From Linnemannia schmuckeri (lineage: Eukaryota > Mortierellomycota > Mortierellomycetes > Mortierellales > Mortierellaceae): DNA of 64,000 nucleotides. Below, piece after piece: positions 35,368 through 47,200 of the stretch; position 1 is the stretch's first letter; each line of letters begins with the position of its first letter. The stretch is from contig JANATG010000005.1 of the NCBI GenBank assembly GCA_029449235.1, positions 806,001 to 870,000 on the forward strand, given 5' to 3'. The position numbers and the translations under genes were made by a program. A model generated the notes under the pieces. The model made no database searches, was not told the origin of the DNA, and saw only the letters and a program-made list of their open reading frames with translations.

Positions 35368-37738
35368 ATGCTGCCTCTTGCCGCTGCTGTCCGTCTTCAG
35401 GGCCAGGCTCGTCTTGCTGGATCAAGAGTCGCTCAAAGGATCCCCTCAGCACTCAGGATCGCGTCTGTGTCAATGGCCCGCACCCGCGCCTTCTCTCTCT
35501 TCCCCAAGGCTGCTTATGCTTCTTCAACCTCAAGCGAGAAAGTCCCTCTTTCATCAGAGAGATACCCATACCTCAAGAGAGACCCCACCTTCAAGAAGGT
35601 ATGTGCAGTACCAAGAATTAACAAAAACAATGAAGGATGATCACTTTGTCGGATCAGTTAAACATTTTTCGGGAGTATTGCGGTCGCACTTCGAAATATC
35701 ACAGATGGCTCATCAATAATAATCTGTTATTAACATCCTCATTGGTGATCGCGTCATTCAACGAATTCTTAGTTATCGCAAGAGGACATCGATTTTTTCC
35801 AGTCAGTTCTGCCTCCCTCAGCAATCTCACAGGACGATAGCGATCTGGAGGCATTCAACGTCGACTGGATGCACAAGTTCAGGGGACAGTCCAAGTTGCT
35901 ACTCAAGCCATCTTCGACCGAGCAGGTCTCAAAGATCCTCAAATACTGTAACGATCACAAGTACGCCTGTCTGCTGTATCCGCCATGCTTTATTTATCAT
36001 TCGACAATGAAGGAGAGAAAAGATATTAGCGCTAACTGCATTTATTTCCATTTGCAATTGGCTCGGTGAAAAAAAAACTAAATAGACTGGCAGTTGTGCC
36101 TCAAGGAGGAAACACGGGACTTGTCGGAGGAGGAGTCCCAGTCTTTGACGAGATCATTCTCTCGACTGCCAACATGAATTCCGTCCGCAGCTTTGATGAA
36201 GTGTCGGGTAGATCATCTTGGTTTTGATTTGTATCGAGCCATGAACTATTACACGGCGCAATCTTGCATCGAGATTTACTTTGCTGACCGTCTTTCTCTG
36301 TTATCATTTCAAATAATTGATTGATAGGCGCACTTGTTTGCGACGCTGGATGTATTTTGGAAGTCTTGGACAACTACCTCGCAGAGAGGGGATACATCAT
36401 GCCTCTTGATCTGGGAGCCAAGGGAAGGTATGGCCAGCGACAAATCACTATGCACGGGAACTGGATTAAAGAAAAATGTTGCACGAAGTCATCTTAATAA
36501 CGATCTGGGTATATTTATTTTGCTCTTCACAAAATAGCTGTCATATCGGAGGAAATGTTGCCACGAATGCAGGAGGATTGAGACTGTTGCGTTATGGATC
36601 CTTGCACGGAACTGTCCTTGGTCTTGAAGTCGTAAGTCACGAAATGGACATATTGAGGCAAGCAACTGTCTCGCGAACATTTCGGTGTTAAATGCGACAA
36701 CTCACGCCAAAACTGTTTCTGTATAATAGGTGTTGGCTGACGGGACAATTCTAGACAACTTATCGACTCTTCGTAAAGACAACACTGGATATGACCTGAA
36801 GCAGTTGTTCATTGGATCGGAAGGAACATTGGGCATTGTCACAGGAGTGTCGATCATGGCACCCAAGCGATCCAAGGCTGTTAACGTCGCTCTTTTAGGT
36901 GTTTCCAGCTTTGAGCAGGTCCAAGCGGCTTACAAGAGGTCGAGGGATGAGCTGTCAGAGATTCTCTCCGCCTTTGAGTTTTTCGACGAAGCCTCGATCA
37001 ACTTGGTCAAGAAACACCTGGTTGCGGGAAACAACGACCCCCTGGAGTCCTCTCACCCTTTCTACGTCTTAATCGAGACCAGCGGTAGCAACAAGGATCA
37101 CGACGATGAAAAGTTGACACAGTACCTCGAGGGTCTCTTGACGGACGAGATTGTTCAAGATGGTGTTGTTGCCCAGGACACGACCCAATATAAGAACTTG
37201 TGGGCTATCCGTGAGGGTATTCCTGAGGCTTGCTCCAAGACTGGACCTGTGTACAAGTATGATCTTTCCATCCCTGTTCCTGTCTTTTATAATATGGTCG
37301 AGGACATGCGCGCCCGTCTGAACGACGCCGGTGTCATCGGAGAAGACAAGGATGTCGAAGCCGTTGTTGGCTTTGGACACATTGGAGATGGTAAGCATTG
37401 GCTTCGCATGGTCCTTTCTGAGAGTATTTATCTTGAATTGACAACTAACTGCTAGATGAATGCGTATTTTATCAAATATAGGTAATTTGCACTTGAACAT
37501 TGCCTCGAAGCGTTACTCGGACAAGGTCGCCAAGGTGATTGAACCCTATGTGTACGAATGGACTGCCAAGCACTCTGGCTCGATCTCGTCAGAACACGGC
37601 TTGGGTGTGTTCAAGTCGCCTTACCTTGCCTACTCCAAATCGTCCACCATGATCGATATGATGCGGAGGATCAAGAAGATGATGGACCCCCAGGGTATTA
37701 TGAACCCTTACAAATACCTTCCCGAGGAGAAGAAGTAG
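35368..37738 (+). CDS. D-2-hydroxyglutarate dehydrogenase, mitochondrial
   Basis: FAD-dependent oxidation of D-2-hydroxyglutarate to 2-oxoglutarate in mitochondria. Exons are 35368-35598, 35773-35960, 36086-36207, 36328-36427, 36538-36631, 36730-37390 and 37482-37738, giving 550 residues in phase. The first ~45 residues are Arg/Ala/Ser-rich with no acidic residue, as in a mitochondrial presequence. The FAD-binding PCMH part shows VPQGGNTGLVGGGVPVFDEI, GYIMPLDLGAKGSCHIGG and RYGSLHGTVLGLEVV. The C-terminal FAD-oxidase part shows GHIGDGNLHLN and SEHGLGVFK. Similarity along the chain favours D2HGDH (yeast Dld2/Dld3 group) over the short D-lactate dehydrogenases, although D-lactate may also be a substrate. 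Confidence 0.93.
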
Positions 37739-38648
37739 ACATATTGATTATTGCCTGCATTATTAAATCTGTTTTTTGTTAAAAAAAAAGGGTGAAGCAA
37801 ACCATGTCAGCAGTCACACAGCCAGAACTTCAGTGAAATGGTGACATCCTGGTGCCTCGATGTTAATTGTTTTGCTTCCAAAGGTTCCTCGCGCGTCTTC
37901 GCGGTTATTAAATGCTAGTCGAAGGATTTACTGTATCTAATTAAGCATTGAGTCGAGTATGGTGTACGACAGCCTTGAATGTTAACTGAAGAATCCACCT
38001 GCATGGTCTGCTCTTGCAGCGGACAAGGTTCTTCCAAGACATTGATGCATGCGAATACGGCATCGATTGAGCTACCAGAGCATGGTGGTATGTAGTTTAC
38101 CTTCCTTTTTCCACGCCCTTTATTGACAGTTCGCGTATCCTACTAATTCTTATCCAAGAAGGGGTACATTCCCCTTGTTCGTGCGTTGGATAGAAAAGAA
38201 AAAAAATGCGTCACGTGCACGCAAGCACAGCGAGTGGTGTGGTGTCTGAGCGAGTGAGTTGAAAATGCGAGTACATCAGCCTGTACAGGCAAGAGAGTGC
38301 GTTCTGACCTCAACCCTTTGGACTTTTTTTTTCTCCACTTCCTCCATCGGTAACTAAGGTTGTCCTCTTGTCCTCCCCTTTGTTGCTCTCTCCCTCCCCG
38401 CTTTCTCCCCTAATTCTCTCCACTCTCTCCACTCCCTTCTTTCTTTCTTCAACTTCCTCCCCCATCCACTACCACTGCTTTTGCCATTAATATCTGTCTC
38501 TCCATTATCAACATAACCAAGAGCACTGGCATTGACTTTACGAACCGTCATTCCACTCCCCCGGCCAATACTTTCCTTTTTATTCCATTGTACACTACCT
38601 ATTTACTATCCTTCCGCGTGCCTTCTTTCCTTGTAAAATACGTCAGCA
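37739..38648. other. Intergenic region upstream of the DPP gene
   Basis: 910 bases with no coding signal in either strand. The left half is mixed sequence. A CT-rich leader starts around 38,320 and runs to the start codon at 38,649. Confidence 0.6.
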
Positions 38649-41600
38649 ATGGCCTCCTGGGATCAGATCCGCAACGATGTCCGCTCATTCCGGGCATCCG
38701 TCCAGCCCACCGTCACTACCATCCGGGACTTTTCTTTTGACTCGAACAACGACCGTATCTTCTTCTTTGCAAACGACCTCTCAAAGTCATCGAAGTCGCC
38801 CATGCTTTTCCGTGTCGACCTGCCAAAGTCATACTCCGACAAAGAAACCTCCTCCTCCTCCTCCTCCACAGACTCAGACTTGGACTCGGACCTGGAGGAT
38901 CTCTCTTCAGATCAACATTCAAACTCTACTGGACTAGACCAGGAGGATCATGATATGGACTTGGTTCCCTTTGATCCTGCGACCTATCAACACTTTACGA
39001 TTCCCTCAGCAACACCCATCCAGATCATCACTGGTGGAAGCGGCCCTCGGAACCTATACGCTGCCCCTGACAGGAATAGTTTCTCTTCCACATCTCAGCC
39101 CACAGCACCTGAGAATGCTGCCTCTGCGACGGGTGGTGTACCAGAATCGGGCAGTTCAGTCACAGATCAGATCCTCGCTGCTGCGCCCGTCCTGCCCTGG
39201 GTGCCTGTCTTGAGCGAGGAGTGGATCAAGTACTCTAATTCGGCTCTCGGTCACTCTCCTACCGACCGGCTTTCTTTTTACCAGTTCGAACCGCAGGTGA
39301 ATCGTCTCATGTTCCCTTATGGCGCAGCTATCTACACGGGTAGCATTCAAGAGGTATACAGGAAACCCCTATTCTCCATTCCTTTTTTTCCAGATCTCGC
39401 AATGTTCTTCGTATTATATGCATCATATCATATTGGGAATCCAAACGACCCAAGGAAACACAAAAACTGACGATTTCGGTTTATTCGCACATTATAGAAC
39501 GGCAAGTTCGAGCCACAGGCAGCGCGGACAGCACATCAGTCTTCAGCCTCCAGTCCAAATCGATCCTATTCCAACTTAGTACACAACGCTTTGGCGGCAG
39601 GGATCAACCTCGTCTCTGTATCAGGGCCATTGGCTTCTCCACGGACACCCCTCTCCAATTCAACCGCCTCCAACCTCGACAAGGGCGCTGCAGCATCATC
39701 ATCGACGAGGGCAGACCCAAAGCTGGGCGGATCAGAATTGGATTTGGTGGCGTTCACACGGGATCAGGACATTTGGGTTATGACCCTTGGAGGCGTCGAG
39801 ACACAGCTCACATTTTGCTCGCGGAACAAGAAGAAATCCGACATCAGCTGCGGCATTGCTGAATTTGTCATGCAGGAAGAGTTTCACCGTTTCTCAAACT
39901 ACTGTTGGGCACCTTCTACACCATCGCAGCCCAGTCCGCCGCCTCGATTCCCGACACCGACTACGAATGTACAGTCTGCATCACCCCCTCAGACAGTGCC
40001 TTCGATGTCCTCAACTCAGCCGCACCCGCAGCACTCGATGCAACACTATCAGCACCATGACTCATTCTCCCCCAGCCCGGCAACTTCCTCACCCAATTCG
40101 ACCTTCACAACGCCATCTCCCACCTTATTGTCGCCACCTATCCTTTCCGAAAGTTTCCCTGTTCCCGCAGTCAGCACATCGTCATCTAGGACAACGGAGA
40201 GGATTCTTTACCTGCAAGTCTCCGAGGCAATGGTGGATCTGGTGGTCATTCCAAGACAGGGTATGCACCCCGAGTTTGAGGAATACAGATACCCGCATGC
40301 AGGCACGCCCAATGCTGTCTCGGACATTCAGATTGTCGAGTTTGTGCCTCGGTTACACGACGATGTGAGCGGAATTCTCCTTCTCGTTTGTCTACTTGAC
40401 TGTTTCAGATGCGCCTTGAGCACATCCACTGACTTGTGATGAGATTTTTTTTTTGGTGGCGTAATTTATAGGATGTTGTCCCTGAGCCCCTGCACAAGCG
40501 GCTATGGGGTAGGGTTTCACTCTACAAAATGTTTCCATGGATCGAGTATATTGTTCGTTTTGGTTGGCTGCCAGGCGGTGAGAGGTAACTCTTTGACAAA
40601 TCGACTTAGCTCCATAACATCTTAACTCGCGCTATATTTCGCGTCGATACTAACGACTATATACTCCTCCTTTAGTGTTTGGGTGCAAATTTTGGACCGC
40701 AGACAACAAAACACAGCTATTCTTGCCATTCCGCTGGATTGCTTCATGTCTGTTGCAGAACAGGCAGAGTCAACTGAGCAGACAGAGGACGAGCTGGCAA
40801 GTCGAATCCGGATCATCTTTGAAGAACGGAGCGACTACTGGATCAATGTGACGGATATCACGCAGTTTTTATTGCCAGAGGAATTTGTTCTCGATGAGGA
40901 CGCGACAAGGGACGATATTATTCAGTTCATTGTACCTTCTGAGAGAACGGGATTCCGACACTTGTATTTGGCGACTCACTCGACACGAATCGGATCGAAA
41001 ATTGTCCCCATTACTAGTGGGAACTACCAGGTTGTTGACAAGTCTATCACCGTCGACACCAAGCGCCAACTCGTCTATTTTACAGCCAAACGGGATTCAG
41101 TGCTGGAGACGCATCTCTATGTCGCCAGTTATGCCAATGGAGCACAGCCAGGAAATGTCAAGCGATTGACCGAGTTGGGATACAGTCATCAGGTCACTGT
41201 CGACGTGACTAAGAATCGGTTTCTGACCATGTATTCGAGTGTCGACCACAGCCCCGCCTGTGCAGTGCTTTATCTTCGCTGGAGCGATTGCCACCACTCC
41301 CGATCACCATCGCTCCTGTCGCCAATGGAGAACGTCGGCAGAAAAGCAGCAGAGTGGTGTATGTGCGGATGTCAGTTCCCAAAGATTTCGTCGCATGCAT
41401 ATGTACTTCGTGAGGGCATTGCCAATCTTGCGGCCAAGAGGATTCGACAAGCGCCGATTGTTTCTTCCTCCACTCCTCTTGGGCACGCCCGGTCTCGTTC
41501 AGAGTCATTCGTTAACCCACCTCGGATAGAGACTGCGTTCGGGAGCTTCAAAACGGGATCAATGAACTCGATTTCGGGATTCCTGGCGAGCCACCTCCTT

Positions 41601-42676
41601 TCGTCGAACCTTCTGTCGAGCCCAAAGTCGATCCAACTACAAGCACAGCCACAACAGCAGGATTCAGGCATGGTGCTGAGTTCTTCGGTGGGAGCAGGAG
41701 GTCGCAAGTCGAGTCTACGATTTGTGCCAACCACCCAGGCCTCGTCAAGCGCGCCCTCGTCGTCTTCGTCGACTGGAGGCGTGATTAATGCGGCCCATCA
41801 CCCGGTCGCAGAGTTTTTCACATTCATGAGTTCGGACAATGTTCAGCTGCATGGGTGTTTATACCGGCCCGCCAACTACAATGCGGGCCAAAAATACCCG
41901 ACCCTGGTCTCGATCTATGGAGGACCACGGTCACAGATGGTTACGAACGAGTACAAACTGCCAAAGTTTTTGAGAGTGTTCCTTGCGACGCAGTTGGGAT
42001 ATGCAGTGGTGATGATTGATGGACGCGGAAGCAACGATCGAGGAGTAGAGTTCGAGGGGCGACTGCGGTACCAGATGGGTCAAATTGAGGTTCGGGACCA
42101 GGTTGAGGGGTTGCAGTTCCTGGCGAAGCCTGAGAATGGCGGTCTTGTTGATATCAACCGCGTGGCCATCTCTGGCTGGAGCTATGGTGAGAGTTTTGAA
42201 AGTTTGCGTTGCTTTTTTTCTTTTGGACAAAATTGGTTTCATTTTTCTGACATACGTGGCTGATTTGAACAAATTTAGGTGGATACTTGACGTTGATGGC
42301 GCTGGCACAATACCCACAAATCTTCAAGATTGCGATTGCAGGTGCGCCAGTCACCCAATGGGAGCTGTACAATACCGCGTACACAGAGCGATACATGGGA
42401 CTCGTCCAGGAGAACAAGGAAGGGTACGACAAGAGCAACCTGCTGAACTGGGTGGATCGGTTCCCGGACAGTGAGAACCGGCTTTTGATTGCACATGGCC
42501 TCATTGACGAGAATGTGCATTTCAAGAACACGGAGATGCTGGTCGCGGATTTGATCCGTAGTAATAAGCCGCACCAGATCCAGATATATCCGACGGAGCG
42601 ACATGGGCTTCGGGATGCGAGGGTTAATGAGCATTTTGAGACCTTGATGTTCTGGCTTCTCAAAAAGAACCTTTGA
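38649..42676 (+). CDS. Dipeptidyl peptidase, DPP8/9 type (peptidase family S9B)
   Basis: Prolyl dipeptidyl peptidase that removes X-Pro/X-Ala dipeptides. Exons are 38649-39353, 39498-40364, 40472-40584, 40676-42186 and 42279-42676, giving 1,197 residues. The propeller part carries the substrate-anchoring Glu pair in FVMQEEFHRFSNY (Glu362/Glu363). The hydrolase part shows YPTLVSIYGGPRSQMV, nucleophile Ser1064 in GWSYGGY, Asp1142 in GLIDENVHF and His1174 in TERHGL. The match to animal DPP8/DPP9 includes VAIAGAPVT-like and YTERYMG text. No signal peptide or N-terminal membrane anchor is visible, so a cytosolic enzyme is inferred, unlike fungal DapB/Ste13. It exceeds DPP9 by ~330 residues because of Ser/Gln/Pro-rich insertions (about 65-180, 270-300, 370-450 and 720-870). 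The Ser codon lies a few bases from the last intron. Confidence 0.92.
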
Positions 42677-43138
42677 ACAAGTTTTCCTTGAATAAATCAG
42701 GTAGAGGGTGGCAAAGCAAGACATAAAAAGGGGTTAAAGGGAAAGATGGTGACAAGTCATGATAAAGAAAAAGAATTCTGTAGTGGAAGCTGGAATAACA
42801 ATGTGATGATGTCGTGGCGGAATAAGGTCGCGCAGCAATTGACATTGTATTCACGGAGGTCGGCTGAGGAGAGACGGGGCTGTGATACGAACACCAATTT
42901 TGAGACCGTTGGTGGCACAGTAAAACGAAAATTCGACCGTCAACGTTAGTGCCTATCATTGTCTACTCAGCCTTAAATTCGCTCAGCTTTGTATAAAAAG
43001 AAAGGGCAAAAGCTCTTCTTTGTCTTTTTTTTTCTTCATTCTTCCTCTTCATCCAACAACTCGTTACCACACCTACTCTCGCCTACTCTCGCCTGCTCTA
43101 GCCCACTCAGGCAAACCTAACAGAAAAATCAACAAAAG
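42677..43138. other. Intergenic region upstream of the 2OG oxygenase gene
   Basis: No gene seen. The DPP 3' end has AATAAA-like text (TTGAATAAATCAG, ~42,688). A TATA box (separate entry) and a CT-rich leader precede the ATG at 43,139. Confidence 0.6.
42991..43000 (+). promoter_or_regulatory. TATA box of the 2OG oxygenase gene
   Basis: GTATAAAAAG lies 139 bases upstream of the ATG at 43,139 and is followed by T/C-rich DNA. It is among the better TATA-box matches in the window. Confidence 0.55.
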
Positions 43139-43972
43139 ATGTCAATGAAGCTACAGTACCAGCCTCTCGCCCAGAAGGACGACACCCACCCACTCCGGTC
43201 CATCCTTCACCCTTCCAGAACTCAACACATCCTCACCAACTCCCCACCCACACCAACCCACCTCGACTTAAAACCTCTCCTCTCCAAGAACCGCCAATCC
43301 CAAACCATCACAGCCCTCACCCTCTCACAGGTCCTCACCCCTCAGGAATGCCGCGCCATGATCGAAAAGACCGAATCCCTCGGTTACGACGTGGCACTCG
43401 TCAACGTCGGCGGTACGGGTGCAGGCGCGGGCGCCGGGGTTCATATGCCAGGATACCGAGACGGGATGCGGTGTATTGTCGATGATGTCCAGTTCACTCG
43501 GGACCTTTGGGAGCGCGTGAAGGCGCATATCCCCCCAGTATGGGAAGGCCGTCCAGTTGTGGGGATGAACGAGCGGTTACGGTTTTTGAAGTACCTCCCC
43601 GGAGACCAATTTGCGCCCCATATGGATGGAGAGTACCGCCGGACGGATGGATCGGGCGAGGTGACAAAGATCACGATTCAATTCTACCTCAACGGCGGGG
43701 ACAATGACGGTGATGATGGACTAAAGGGCGGCGAGACAAGCTTCCTAAATGAACGGTCCTTTGGCAGACTGCCCGGAGTCGGTAGTATGGCGAAAAATGG
43801 TGGAAAAGTAGAGGAGAAGGAGGTGGAGAGGGTGGCGGTGGCATGTCGGACGGGCCAGGCGTTGATTTTCCAGCATGATTTGGTCCATGAGGGGAGTCGA
43901 GTTGTCGAGGGCGTCAAGTATGTGGTCAGGACGGACATCCTCTACGGCCCTCGACCAACTCCTTTTCATTAG
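43139..43972 (+). CDS. 2-oxoglutarate/Fe(II)-dependent oxygenase (prolyl 4-hydroxylase-like)
   Basis: This single-exon gene encodes 277 residues. The double-stranded beta-helix iron site is visible: His161-x-Asp163 in FAPHMDGEYRR and distal His250 in LVHEGSRVVEG. Arg264 in YVVRTDILY is placed to bind the 2-oxoglutarate carboxylate. FLKYLPGDQF before the first His and KITIQFYLNGG after it are typical of P4H-like enzymes. The first 60 residues are Pro/His/Thr-rich and show no signal peptide, so a cytosolic or nuclear location is inferred. The substrate is unknown; protein prolyl or another hydroxylation is possible. It converges with the PH gene, with 277 bases between stops. Confidence 0.88.
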   Translation: MSMKLQYQPLAQKDDTHPLRSILHPSRTQHILTNSPPTPTHLDLKPLLSKNRQSQTITALTLSQVLTPQECRAMIEKTESLGYDVALVNVGGTGAGAGAGVHMPGYRDGMRCIVDDVQFTRDLWERVKAHIPPVWEGRPVVGMNERLRFLKYLPGDQFAPHMDGEYRRTDGSGEVTKITIQFYLNGGDNDGDDGLKGGETSFLNERSFGRLPGVGSMAKNGGKVEEKEVERVAVACRTGQALIFQHDLVHEGSRVVEGVKYVVRTDILYGPRPTPFH

Positions 43973-44249
43973 ATAGTCGCACTTTTTTTTTTCTCTCTCT
44001 CACTTATAAATACATTGGACGATGATGAGTGGTAATTTTATTAATAAGTAAAAGTAAAGATTAAGATGAATGAGATAAATGAAAGGAAGAAACGACAACA
44101 TGGTGGATGGGGGGTATTCGGGAAATTAAGGCAAGAAAAGGCACAAAAAATGGGAAAACAAAAAAAAAAAATGAAATAAAAGGAAGCGCTTTTGACGCAA
44201 ATGGATGGGGTGTAAGAGTGTAAGAAATAGGGTATATGGACGAAGGAGT

Positions 44250-47200
44250 TCAAGAAGAGACAGTAGAAGTAGACTCAATTGCCAAGTTGGCAACAACAGC
44301 TTCCTGTTCATCCTCCTCGCGCTCCTTTTGCTCCTCGGGAAGGTCCTTGGTAGTTGTTAAAATAGTAGTAGTAGTAGTAGTAATGGTAAGGTCTTCCTTC
44401 TCGTTGGAAGACTCGGATCCAGAGACAGTGGTCTTCTCAGTCTCCTTCAAGATCATCTCAAACGCCCTCGACGGACTCTGCTCAACAACAATATCAGCAG
44501 CCGCAGGAGCAGTTACATCCTCGGACAATGGATCAACTTTACCATCAACGCCAACGCTGTCCTTCTGACGATCGATGACGTTTTCGACTGTCGCCTCGCC
44601 CTGCTGCTCAGGGGTCATGCAGGGTTCTTCCTCTTGCACGTCATCCAGCTGCGTAGGCAGTGCGACCAGAAGAGAAGTGGGCGGTGTAGGCAAGTCCGTC
44701 AGGGGCACTGCAGCTACAGTAGTGGCGGCATCATCGTCAACAGTAGGAATGTCCTCATCGTCATCACCCCTAACAGCAGGAACAAGAATAACTTCGACCT
44801 TGCCACTGGTGGGAGGCGTGGGCAAAGGTGAAGTTGGAGGGGCTAGAACAGAACCAGGAATGGGAGGCAGAGCAGTCTGGGGAGGCAGAGAGACTGGCGA
44901 GACTGAGCCGACAGGGATGGGGACTAAAGTTGAGAGACGCGCAGAGAGAGCCGAATCGCGGCTGCTGCTCTTGCGAGCAATGGCACCACCGAAGGCTGCA
45001 ACTCCAGCAGGGAACGAATGGGTTGAGGATGTCTGCGACGACATAGAGCTGACCGAGGCATTCGACAGTGAGTGCTTGTGCTGGCGAGGGAACGTATTGT
45101 GCTGGTATTGATGGTGATGCTGATGATGCTGCGTGGGAGCGTCGGGCTGCTGACCCTTGGGAGGAGGAGGCAAAACGAGTTTGCTGTTCACGGGCACTGA
45201 GATGTGCTTCTTGGAGACATCCTGACCATCGTGGTCATCGTTGGCCTGACTACCGTCGGCAGTATCACGTAGAGGAGTTACACCAGCAAAGGCAGGCAAG
45301 GGGCTGCTTGCATGATGAGAGTGCTGTTGAGAAGGCTGCACAAAGTGCTTATCGTGTGAACGAGTGACTAAAGCAGATTCTTGGGATTGAGCGCGGGAAC
45401 GAGGGTTTGCACGGTGTGACACCAACAAATCGGGATCGTGGTGACGAGGGACAATCGAGATGCGGTGGGACGATGACGAGCTGTTCGACAGCGAGTGCCT
45501 CAGAGCGCGGACAGGTGAGACTGACCCAGGACGAGGTGGTTCGGGAAGAGGTGACGTCGGGGGTGAGGCCAGAGCGGCAGATGTGGGCGACATAGGGCGA
45601 TCCAGACTCACCCTGCCGAAACCATTAGGCGATCGATCGTGGATTAGACCGACGTTGCTCGGATAGCGGAAATGACTTAATCTCGAACCAGGTCGCTGAG
45701 GATTATCCGAGGGGGACATGGGTCGATTCTGCTCTGCCGTCGCCCTGATGCTCTGCTGAAGGTTATGAGTGGCAATCTGGAGAGGAGAGATGATCTGGGT
45801 CGAATGACGGACAGAGACGCTTGTTGGTCGATGGATACTGCGTGGAGGAGGAACGACGACGAGGGACGATCGAGGACTGGGACGATTGGCGTTGGGACTC
45901 ATGGGCCTGGACAAGACGGGACTCATAGGACGCGAGGGACTTCCCATCAGTCTCTGGGAACTACGTCTCGGGAGAGTGATCATGGCCTCGGGTCGGTCGA
46001 CGACCACAGAAACGCGTCGGCTGTTGGTCCCACTGCTGCTGCTGAACGTGCTGCTGGAACTCCCACGGCGGGCTGCAAGGGCACCCCCATCTGCATGCGT
46101 AAATAGATCAAGGTCGCTGGAAAAGTCTGTCAGGGAAGTCAGGGAAGAATCCCGCTTCTGCTGTTTCTTCTTTTGCTGTTGACGAGGGTGTTGAGGGGGT
46201 AGGTGATTGGATCCGTGTGGGAAGGATAGAAGTCGTGTTCCTTCCACATCCTCCCCTGAACTTCTTTGTCCTTGGGTGACGGCCTCGGGAGAAACTGCTT
46301 CTGCCCGCTCCATAACTGCTCCAAAACTTGCATAGTCGGATGACAATTGTCCCGATGAGACTGTGTTGTTATTGGTGATGTTGTTATCGTTCCCATCGAG
46401 AGCAATATCGTTTTTGTTAGAGCTGCGGTGGCAATGGTCGTCCTGCCTTCTGAGGTCTTGTTCCTGGCCTAGAGTTGACTCTTCTTCTGTTGCGACGGGA
46501 GAGAACGAAGGTGTCATTGGACAGGGATGGGGGTTCAGGCCTCCAACGGGTGAGACCACATAAGGGTCATGGCGCTCAGATGGATGTGGAGTGCGACGAG
46601 GGGGTGTTGGAAGAGGCGAAGACGAGCGGGAAAGGTTGGAGAGGTAACTGCTGGTATGGTTACTGTTGTTGCTGGCGAACGGTGGGACTGACGAAGAGGG
46701 CATACCGTTGCTATCGACCAAACCATAAGAGGCCGCTGACGACAAATCTGACCACTCGGAGGAGTCGGAGTAGTGCGTCCTTGGTCGCGACTCTGACAGC
46801 TGTTGTTGCTGATACTGGTACAGAGGATCGTGATCCATTGGCTGCTGAGGGTTGCGGCAGCGCAGGACGGTTCCCTTAAGTTGCCTCAACCAACCCGAAA
46901 GTTCATTGGCAGTGTCGGCAAGGACGTACCAGTTCTTTTGGCCTGGACTGGTGATCTGGAGACAGTAGCGTTTGCCTGAAAAGATGTCTGTGACGCAGAC
47001 AATGGTCTCTGCACACAGTTCGAGGGTCTCGAGCAATGGATGCTGAGGATCGGACGACTTGAAGCAGTGGAGGGACCGGTGGTTGAGGACAAAGTACCGA
47101 CGCTTCCATTGCTTGCGGGAAAAGAAGGTTCTTGACGAGAACTTTGTCAAGTATCCAGTGTGAGATGCGCCATGTTCGAGGTGTCGAACGCGAAGCTGGA

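Noticed and set aside
42707..42715. GGTGGCAAA, identical to the yeast proteasome-associated control element
   Set aside because: It lies just after the DPP stop codon and not near a proteasome gene. A 9-mer is expected about once in a window this size by chance.
44575..45111. A + strand reading of 178 codons antisense to the PH-domain gene
   Set aside because: It is a shadow of a Ser/Pro/Thr-rich coding strand; the opposite frame is open for 1,269 codons and has a clear PH domain.
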